A stretch of 8,879 bases of DNA. Source: Pseudomonadales bacterium. Its GTDB lineage: Bacteria; Pseudomonadota; Gammaproteobacteria; Pseudomonadales; Pseudohongiellaceae. The stretch covers positions 1 to 8,879 of the forward strand of contig JAKSCP010000048.1 of assembly GCA_022360535.1 (NCBI GenBank), in the 5' to 3' direction. Below the pieces are notes generated by a model, which saw only the letters and a list, made by a program, of their open reading frames with translations, was not told where the DNA came from and did no database searches. Position numbers and translations under genes: made by a program. Below are positions 1-4,552 of the stretch, piece after piece. The number at the start of each line of letters is the position of its first letter. The first letter of the stretch is position 1.

Positions 1-785
1 AACAAACCCGTAACTATCGCCGGCGTCACTCCCATCAACATAGAAAAACAGTTGCCAATTCCATTGCCTAAAATCGATGCGGAGACGCAATCTTTCACCG
101 AGCGCGCGTAGCGGGATAGATCTGGCATCAAGACTACCCCAACAATCAGACTGCCGATGACCGTCGATACAGCTGTGAAAAAGTAGTCTGGGTTCGAGGC
201 TTCAGTTTGTACGACTGCTTCCCAACTACTGTCGGCAAGGGAGAGATTGGTGACATACAACAGGAAAAGAATGAGAACCGGAACCGCAAACAATGCGAGC
301 CTGTCAATTGCTTTGAAACCGAAGATGGTCGTGATGATTATTAGTGCGCTCGATACCAATGTGAGTAGCCATGTAGGCGGCGAGCTTCCTAAAAATTCAT
401 TGAACGCTATTGCTAACGTTTCACCGAAAAATCCCGCGGTAACAGCAAACCAACCGAGCAAGCTCAGGCCAAGCAAAGCATTGACGAAATCCGACCCCCG
501 GCGTCCAAACACGAATTCGATGATGAGATAACTACTGAGACGGGTTTCTGCTCCAACAATAGCAGCCGGAATAGACATCATCGCTAACACCAGGCTGGCC
601 ACCAACACCGCTTGGGCTGTACCCATAAAGCCAAGCTGCTCTGCCGTAAAGGCGCCGGTATACAATGTTGGGAGTGTCAGACAGATTCCGAAAACCACAA
701 CTCCGACAGACCACCCGGAAACGGTTTCTTCTTCTCGAACAGCGGTCCGCGCGCTCTCGTCGAAATAGTCAGTAAAATTACTCAC
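1..785 (-). CDS. NCS1/CodB-like cytosine/purine permease, N-terminal part (3' end outside window)
   Basis: Likely inner-membrane symporter for a nucleobase such as cytosine. Translation gives 261 codons with no stop, running off the window; CodB-type proteins have a little over 400 residues, so roughly 60% is present. About seven hydrophobic segments are visible (near residues 25-43, 57-78, 100-120, 137-156, 160-178, 203-220, 232-256). Family-like stretches are GAETRLSSYLIIEFVFG (78-94), then NALLGLSLLGWF (102-113), which resembles the start of CodB, and MPDLSRYARS (220-229), which resembles the NCS1 'D-S-R-Y' loop. The start is GTG at 785: an in-frame TAA lies two codons upstream, so no earlier start exists. 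Only a weak purine-rich ribosome site precedes it. It lies 36 bases downstream of the cyclase gene on the same strand, suggesting cotranscription. The family is fairly sure; the substrate (cytosine, other pyrimidine, purine, allantoin) is not determined. Confidence 0.85.
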   Translation of the reverse strand, partial: MSNFTDYFDESARTAVREEETVSGWSVGVVVFGICLTLPTLYTGAFTAEQLGFMGTAQAVLVASLVLAMMSIPAAIVGAETRLSSYLIIEFVFGRRGSDFVNALLGLSLLGWFAVTAGFFGETLAIAFNEFLGSSPPTWLLTLVSSALIIITTIFGFKAIDRLALFAVPVLILFLLYVTNLSLADSSWEAVVQTEASNPDYFFTAVSTVIGSLIVGVVLMPDLSRYARSVKDCVSASILGNGIGNCFSMLMGVTPAIVTGL

Positions 786-821
786 GCGTTATTCTTATTG
801 TTTGCAAAAGTAGGGGAGCCG

Positions 822-1910
822 TTAGGCAACGAATCTGTCTCTGCCTGCTGTCTTGGCGGAGTACAACTTCACATCGGCCTGACGCACAAGCTCATCGAAC
901 TCGATGTCAGGGGAGTGCATGGCCAGCCCGCCACTGACTGTGACATCAGTTTCTTCACGGATGGTTTTGGCAATACGTTCCATGAGAATCTTGGCAGCTT
1001 CGACATTGGTTGATGGAAGCACCAGCAAGAATTCTTCTCCTCCGTAGCGCACTACCAGGTCCTGGTCTCGCGAACATTCTTTCAAGATATTCGACACCTG
1101 CACTAACACTTCGTCACCTGCGTTGTGACCATGGGTATCGTTGTATTGTTTAAAGTAGTCGATGTCCAACAAGATGATGCTGAATGGATCGTTACGACGC
1201 AGCGATGCTGGAATAAGATTTTCCATGTGTAAGGTTAAGCGTCTGCGATTCGACAAATTCGTGAGTGGATCAGTCAGTGATTGAGATTTGTTTTCAATCT
1301 TCAGCGCAATATTTTCTAACAAAACCCGGTTCTGTCGGGGAATTAAGCGGATCAGGAGTATGTAAGAAATGACCAACGTTATACTCATTGTGTTGGCGAC
1401 TACACCGTCGAGGAAAAACATGCGAGCAATGAGTGGCAGTATCGCAACGTGCAAGAACAACAGTATGGCTGGAAGTGAAGTACTGTAAGTGAGAATGCCT
1501 CCCGCGATGAGTGCAAGCGATACCGAGCTATAAAACATCAAACTAACCAGGATGTTCTCGCCATAGGGCATAAAAATAGCCGCAGCAAATACTACGAAGG
1601 GTGGAATGCTTGCCAGAAAAAAATAGTTTTCCCATGGAGTTGCGGTGACCTTGTCTATCTCTCCAGTATCTACTTTTCGATTGAAGCGATTGGACATGAT
1701 TACCCGGGGCAGGTAGGCGGCCATCAACGCGATAAACCAGATAGTTGCATACATTGGTTCTGACATGGCAGCAATAAAGTAGGCCATACACAATGCAGCA
1801 GCAGCCATCCCCAGATAGCCAGTGCCTGTATTGCTGTACAAGATGCAGATCCGCTCGAAATCGAAATCGAGTTTATCGTCGCCATCTTTTAGGTTTGGAG
1901 CCTTAGCCAT
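822..1910 (-). CDS. Membrane-bound diguanylate cyclase (GGDEF domain)
   Basis: Makes the second messenger c-di-GMP from two GTP at the inner membrane. Numbering is from a TTG at 1916. About six hydrophobic helices (residues 33-52, 55-72, 98-116, 122-141, 147-165, 172-190) form an N-terminal sensor of a type I do not recognise. A short helical linker leads into the GGDEF domain: S-L-T-D-P-L-T-N-L-S-N-R-R (213-225), LLDIDYFKQYND (249-260) with the metal aspartate, and RYGGEEF (290-296). RDQD at 283-286 lies five residues before GGEEF and is an intact RxxD inhibitory I-site, so the enzyme looks catalytically competent and product-inhibited. No EAL domain is present. The start is ambiguous: ATG at 1910 is 12 bases from an AAGGA ribosome site, while TTG at 1916 is 6 bases from it. 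The difference is two residues. The gene probably heads an operon with the permease. Confidence 0.93.
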   Translation of the reverse strand: MAKAPNLKDGDDKLDFDFERICILYSNTGTGYLGMAAAALCMAYFIAAMSEPMYATIWFIALMAAYLPRVIMSNRFNRKVDTGEIDKVTATPWENYFFLASIPPFVVFAAAIFMPYGENILVSLMFYSSVSLALIAGGILTYSTSLPAILLFLHVAILPLIARMFFLDGVVANTMSITLVISYILLIRLIPRQNRVLLENIALKIENKSQSLTDPLTNLSNRRRLTLHMENLIPASLRRNDPFSIILLDIDYFKQYNDTHGHNAGDEVLVQVSNILKECSRDQDLVVRYGGEEFLLVLPSTNVEAAKILMERIAKTIREETDVTVSGGLAMHSPDIEFDELVRQADVKLYSAKTAGRDRFVA

Positions 1911-1922
1911 GGGCAAGCAAAG

Positions 1923-1927
1923 TCCTT
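1923..1927 (-). promoter_or_regulatory. Ribosome binding site of the cyclase gene
   Basis: AAGGA on the minus strand. Its spacing is 6 bases to TTG (1916) and 12 bases to ATG (1910), so spacing favours TTG and codon type favours ATG. It is the only good Shine-Dalgarno match nearby and confirms that translation begins here. Confidence 0.55.
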
Positions 1928-2049
1928 ACGGAAACCGGAAGTACAGGCGCCGCGTGAGGAGTATCAAACAGAGTAGACATCGAGATACTTCTAATTCTTA
2001 TGCTTGGTCCAGCTTACCAAAAACCGGCCTGTCCGCGAACTGAAAATTA

Positions 2050-2081
2050 TTGACACTAAACCCACTCTAAGCCCTAGAGTG
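2050..2081 (+). promoter_or_regulatory. Putative promoter/operator with perfect inverted repeat
   Basis: TTGACA at 2050-2055 is a perfect -35 match. A perfect 7-base inverted repeat follows at 2063-2069 and 2075-2081 (CACTCTA, loop AGCCC, TAGAGTG), ending 7 bases before the ATG at 2089. The right arm contains TAGAGT (2075-2080), a 4/6 match to a -10 box, but the 19-base spacer is longer than ideal. The palindrome could be an operator overlapping the -10 region or a short RNA hairpin at the start codon. Sequence alone does not separate these. Confidence 0.4.
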
Positions 2082-2088
2082 ACTGGGT

Positions 2089-2523
2089 ATGGACACCTCA
2101 ATGGCATATTTCAGTATTAGTTTCGTTCTAGGGCTTATCTTCGTAGCCCCTTACCTGGCGTGGGTACATCGGCTCAGCTTGCGAGATGCCAACAAGGCGC
2201 TTGGTTTCGGGCTGTTTATTGCAGCAGTCATCTATATTGGCTTTGCCTGGTTCAATGGGAACGGCAATTGGCTCGTCGTCGAGCTTATTGGCGTGGCTGT
2301 CTACGGATTGGCAGTATGGTTGGCACTACGCTATTCAATCCTGTGGCTGGCTGCGGGATGGGTATTTCATCCCGTGTGGGATGTCTGCGTGCATTGGTTG
2401 GGTCCAGGAACTCACATCGTTCCTGCCTGGTACGCTATTGCCTGTTTGTCCTTTGACCTGGCGGTTGCCATTTTTATTGTCGTTAAATGGCAGGGAGCGC
2501 GTGTTATGAAGACAGCTGGCTAG
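2089..2523 (+). CDS. Small multi-pass membrane protein, possibly DUF6010-like
   Basis: A 144-residue, highly hydrophobic protein with about four to five membrane segments (near residues 6-26, 37-55, 62-80, 83-95, 113-133). The most distinctive part is HPVWDVCVH (94-102), followed by VPAWY (111-115) and SFD (121-123). The His/Trp/Asp-His pattern before the last helix recalls small DUF6010-type membrane proteins, but that is recall of a pattern, not a database match. No function can be assigned. No ribosome site has good spacing before ATG 2089, and ATG 2101 (residue 5) is an alternative start. The gene is divergent from the cyclase and converges on the DUF2490 gene with only 9 bases between the stop codons. 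Coding is supported by a consistent membrane-protein translation and the neighbours' layout. Confidence 0.72.
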   Translation: MDTSMAYFSISFVLGLIFVAPYLAWVHRLSLRDANKALGFGLFIAAVIYIGFAWFNGNGNWLVVELIGVAVYGLAVWLALRYSILWLAAGWVFHPVWDVCVHWLGPGTHIVPAWYAIACLSFDLAVAIFIVVKWQGARVMKTAG

Positions 2524-2532
2524 TCGGTTGCT

Positions 2533-3255
2533 TTAGAAGCGGTGAAATAGATTGAACTGCAATTGGCCCTTGCCCAGGTTGTCCGTTTCCTGATGCATGT
2601 AACCAAACTGCAAACGAACGTTATCGGTCACGCTGTAACCAAGAGCAACATAAGTACGATTACGATCAAAGTAGTCTACCCGTCGGTTGTCTCCGATACT
2701 TTGTTCTAAGTTTAGGAACAACTCATTGTAGAGTGACAGGTAGAAGGCACCCTCGCCCAGGCTATCTTGATTGAAGGGGTAGTTCATCGCGACAAAGTAA
2801 CGAGCGCGATTACGAAAATCCTGTCCTTCTACATCCCGTTGTTCCAGGCGGAATCTGTGAGTAAGAAAGATGCGGGATCCCAAGCGTTGAGGGATAAGCG
2901 CTTCCTGGTAAATTCGGTGTTCGCGAGTTGTTATGCCGCTGGGACCAAAAGTTCCTGTTTCTATGTTCGCGTAGCCAAGCGTATAGGTGTTGTTGGAACC
3001 TTCTGGTGTCCAGGTAAACCCACCGCGAATAAGCAGTTGCTCAAGATCGCCACCCGGTACATCCCAGTTACGATGTTGAATGTCACCCTGAAAACCGAAG
3101 TTGCTGTTTTCCAGACGTGTATTCCAGAAATACATGTACCAGGCACCAAGCTGATCTTCGTCGATTTGTGCATAGGCTTGATGTGAGAGGCTGATAAACA
3201 GAACTGGAATAAACAGAGCTGGAATCGAGAGACGAGAAAGTAGACTCGCGCGCAT
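2533..3255 (-). CDS. DUF2490-type outer-membrane protein with signal peptide
   Basis: A 240-residue exported protein, probably a small outer-membrane beta-barrel. A signal peptide covers residues 1-29 (basic start, hydrophobic core, cleavage AYA|Q). The mature part begins with DQLGAWYMYFWNTRL, then FGFQGDIQHRNWD and LEQLLIRGGFTW. These are the features I associate with the DUF2490 family: G-x-W-x-x-Y-F, the Q-x-R segment and the L-L-R-G strand. The rest consists of alternating beta strands with an RARYFVAMNYPF segment, and the chain ends in a C-terminal phenylalanine (HRF), as outer-membrane barrels commonly do. The start is ATG 3255, because GGGGA at 3264-3268 lies 8 bases upstream and the signal peptide begins there. 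The frame stays open to 3366, but the extra 37 codons have no ribosome site and would bury the signal peptide. The role of the family is unknown; transport or lipid-related functions are guesses. Confidence 0.85.
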   Translation of the reverse strand: MRASLLSRLSIPALFIPVLFISLSHQAYAQIDEDQLGAWYMYFWNTRLENSNFGFQGDIQHRNWDVPGGDLEQLLIRGGFTWTPEGSNNTYTLGYANIETGTFGPSGITTREHRIYQEALIPQRLGSRIFLTHRFRLEQRDVEGQDFRNRARYFVAMNYPFNQDSLGEGAFYLSLYNELFLNLEQSIGDNRRVDYFDRNRTYVALGYSVTDNVRLQFGYMHQETDNLGKGQLQFNLFHRF

Positions 3256-3263
3256 TAGAATTT

Positions 3264-3268
3264 TCCCC
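3264..3268 (-). promoter_or_regulatory. Ribosome binding site deciding the DUF2490 protein start
   Basis: GGGGA on the minus strand, 8 bases before ATG 3255. It supports the shorter, signal-peptide-bearing form over the longer open frame that begins at 3366. Confidence 0.6.
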
Positions 3269-3314
3269 AAGCGAAAAACGGGCGAAAGTTTACAGAACTC
3301 TGTGATTAATTCTG

Positions 3315-3355
3315 ATTCAAAAAAAGATATTTCGATATAGATAAAAACTATCATT
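3315..3355 (-). promoter_or_regulatory. Weak candidate promoter for the DUF2490 gene
   Basis: This AT-rich stretch read on the minus strand contains TTTACT, a 17-base spacer and TATATC, each a 4/6 match to sigma-70 boxes. Placed upstream of ATG 3255 it would give a leader of roughly 60 bases. AT-rich DNA produces such matches easily, so this is only suggestive. Confidence 0.25.
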
Positions 3356-3404
3356 AAGTAAAGCAAATTCTACCGATTTGTCAGCACCGCATTGCTTGCA
3401 GGTT

Positions 3405-3434
3405 GACAGCTACCGACAGCCACCGGCAGTCACT
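3405..3434 (+). repeat. Three imperfect 10-base tandem repeats in the divergent intergenic region
   Basis: GACAGCTACC (3405-3414), GACAGCCACC (3415-3424) and GGCAGTCACT (3425-3434) follow one another directly. Copies 1 and 2 differ at one position and copy 3 is more degenerate. They lie about 75-100 bases upstream of the lipoprotein start, in a region shared with the divergent DUF2490 gene. They could be iterated protein-binding sites or simple drift. Confidence 0.45.
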
Positions 3435-3456
3435 TGTGTGCTCTGAGCAGAGGGGG

Positions 3457-3465
3457 TGGTAGTAT
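3457..3465 (+). promoter_or_regulatory. Candidate extended -10 promoter for lipoprotein-methyltransferase unit
   Basis: TGG followed by TAGTAT (3460-3465) fits an extended -10 element (TGn plus a 4/6 hexamer). No good -35 box is found at 16-18 bases, as is allowed for extended -10 promoters. Transcription would begin near 3472, about 36 bases before the lipoprotein ATG. Confidence 0.35.
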
Positions 3466-3507
3466 TTCCAGAAGCAAGTCTGTACCCATCACAAACGAGC
3501 GGACTCC

Positions 3508-3798
3508 ATGAAGCTATCCCTGCTGGTACCATTTTCTTTGATTGCCTGCCTGTTTGTTGCTTGTGGTTCTCCGCAGGAAGAATCCATCGTTGAGACACCT
3601 GCCGTGGACCCGATGGCAGAAGAGTCCTTCTTTATGCGTAACGAAGAAATCCTCGAAGCAATCCTCGCTCGCTTAGAACGAGAGAATATCGAGCACTGGC
3701 TAAAAGAAGATGGATCGGTAGGTTTCTATGCACGGGACACAGAAACAGTCGATGCAATCGCCAATGCGGAGATAGGGAACTGGGTAACGTTGCAGTAG
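3508..3798 (+). CDS. Small outer-envelope lipoprotein of unknown function
   Basis: A 96-residue putative lipoprotein. A type II signal peptide is clear: MKLSLLVPFSLIACLFVAC with lipobox F-V-A-C and lipidated Cys19, followed by Gly-Ser. No Asp at +2 suggests transfer to the outer membrane. An acidic, flexible tether (21-40) precedes a compact domain (about 44-90), predicted by eye as helix (EEILEAILARLERENIE), strand, DGSVGFYA strand, then helix (TETVDAIA). This alpha-beta outline, 'helix-gI-x-EDGsv-v-x-x-D-x-v-x-x-i', faintly recalls the ring-building fold of FliF/YscJ-type proteins, but the match is too weak to name. ATG 3508 has a GAGCGGA ribosome site and is the only sensible start. The gene precedes the methyltransferase by 80 bases. 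Its TAG stop lies within the first copy of a 9-base repeat array. Confidence 0.78.
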   Translation: MKLSLLVPFSLIACLFVACGSPQEESIVETPAVDPMAEESFFMRNEEILEAILARLERENIEHWLKEDGSVGFYARDTETVDAIANAEIGNWVTLQ

Positions 3799-3867
3799 TT
3801 AGGAGAGTTAAGAGAGTAAGAGAGCTAAGAGAGTTAGGAAAGTTAGCAAAGTTTGGAGAGTTACGAG
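3797..3867 (+). repeat. Eight-copy degenerate 9-base direct repeat (consensus AGTTARGAG) in the leader of the methyltransferase gene
   Basis: Units by position: 3797-3805 AGTTAGGAG; 3806-3814 AGTTAAGAG; 3815-3822 AGTAAGAG (one base short); 3823-3831 AGCTAAGAG; 3832-3840 AGTTAGGAA; 3841-3849 AGTTAGCAA; 3850-3858 AGTTTGGAG; 3859-3867 AGTTACGAG. The first unit overlaps the lipoprotein TAG stop, and the array ends 11 bases before the methyltransferase ATG, so it fills the spacer almost entirely. Many units contain Shine-Dalgarno-like cores (GGAG, AAGAG). The divergence between units argues against recent slippage expansion. The regularity is read directly; any role is inference. Confidence 0.85.
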
Positions 3868-3869
3868 GT

Positions 3870-3873
3870 AAGG
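3870..3873 (+). promoter_or_regulatory. Ribosome binding site of the methyltransferase gene
   Basis: AAGG with a 5-base spacer to ATG 3879. It directly follows the 9-base repeat array, whose units carry similar purine cores, so this site may be the last, drifted element of the same purine-rich leader. Confidence 0.5.
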
Positions 3874-3878
3874 TTGTA

Positions 3879-4502
3879 ATGGATTCACAGAAATTTTGGG
3901 ACGACACAGCAGAGAGATATGCCAAGTCGCCGATGCGTGACGAGCAAATCCACCAGGAGAAACTGAGTAAAACGCAGGAGCACTTGGATGCTGATTCCGT
4001 CGTCCTGGAATTAGGTTGCGGCACAGGAACCACCGCCTTGCATCATGCGCCCCTCGTTAAGCAGATTGTCGCCACCGACATCTCCAATAACATGTTAGAC
4101 ATCGCACGCAAGAAAGCGCTGGAAGCTGGTATCGAGAATGTGGAGTTTAAGCAAGCAACAGCTGAGGACTTGACTGACGAACCAGCGAGTTATGATGCCA
4201 TTCTGGCACTAAATCTCATTCACTTGCTTGATGATCCTGTAGCCTGTATTCGCAAAGCTTACGACTTACTGAAACCAGGTGGTGTGTTTGTGACCAGTAC
4301 TGTGTGCCTTGGCGACACTCTTTTTAGTTTCTGGCGTATTCTGATCCCAACCATGCAGTTATTAGGCAGGGCGCCTTCGGTCCAATACATGAAGCGTGCA
4401 AACCTGGATCAAGAACTGGCGAACGCAGGATTTCAGGAAGTCTTTGCGCGGCCTGCTGCCAAAGGCGAAGCGGCCTTTATCGTTTCACGGAAGCCGAGCT
4501 AA
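3879..4502 (+). CDS. Class I SAM-dependent methyltransferase
   Basis: A 207-residue soluble cytoplasmic methyltransferase with a Rossmann-like fold. Motif I is VLELGCGTGTTA (42-53), the SAM-binding glycine loop. VATDIS (64-69) supplies the acidic residue that would bind the SAM ribose (Asp67), then NMLDIARKKA. Next come YDAILALNLIHLL (105-117, motif II) and LKPGGVFVTSTV (131-142, motif III). The C-terminal half (LFSFWRILIPTMQLLGRAPSVQYM, then LANAGFQEVFARPA) has the hydrophobic cap and closing strands usual for the UbiE/Methyltransf_11-like group. The substrate cannot be told from sequence; small-molecule or lipid-like acceptors are typical for this type. ATG 3879 has AAGG 5 bases upstream. 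The gene is probably cotranscribed with the lipoprotein and is closed by the hairpin just after its stop codon. Confidence 0.9.
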   Translation: MDSQKFWDDTAERYAKSPMRDEQIHQEKLSKTQEHLDADSVVLELGCGTGTTALHHAPLVKQIVATDISNNMLDIARKKALEAGIENVEFKQATAEDLTDEPASYDAILALNLIHLLDDPVACIRKAYDLLKPGGVFVTSTVCLGDTLFSFWRILIPTMQLLGRAPSVQYMKRANLDQELANAGFQEVFARPAAKGEAAFIVSRKPS

Positions 4503-4509
4503 CTGTATT

Positions 4510-4543
4510 GAGCCGGGCTTTGCTCAAGGGCCAAGCCCGACTC
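4510..4543. terminator. Hairpin between convergent genes, probable bidirectional terminator
   Basis: The stem CGGGCTT (4514-4520) pairs perfectly with AAGCCCG (4533-4539). It is extended outward by GAG/CTC (4510-4512 with 4541-4543) across one C-A mismatch, and the loop is 12 bases. It lies between the methyltransferase stop (4502) and the protease stop (4553), where a shared terminator is expected. No T-run follows on either strand, so intrinsic termination would be weak. Confidence 0.55.
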
Positions 4544-4552
4544 CATAGACAA

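Noticed and set aside
612..1013. 133-codon open frame on the plus strand
   Set aside because: It is antisense to the permease start and the end of the GGDEF domain, both of which have clear family motifs.
2004..2020. 5-base inverted repeat TTGGT...ACCAA in the cyclase upstream region
   Set aside because: It is short, with a 7-base spacer, and is expected by chance in a region of this size.
2530..2540. GCTT/AAGC mini-hairpin at the convergent stop codons
   Set aside because: A 4-base stem with a 3-base loop is too weak to be a terminator.
3256..3366. N-terminal extension of the DUF2490 protein to 3366
   Set aside because: It would put 37 residues ahead of a standard signal peptide, and GGGGA at 8 bases supports ATG 3255.
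3797..3867. Repeat array considered as a CRISPR-like element
   Set aside because: Units are 9 bases, contiguous with no spacers, and degenerate; no cas gene is present.
3632..4033. 133-codon open frame on the minus strand
   Set aside because: It runs antisense across the lipoprotein, the repeat spacer and the methyltransferase start. Its Leu/Thr/Ser-rich part is simply the translated repeat.
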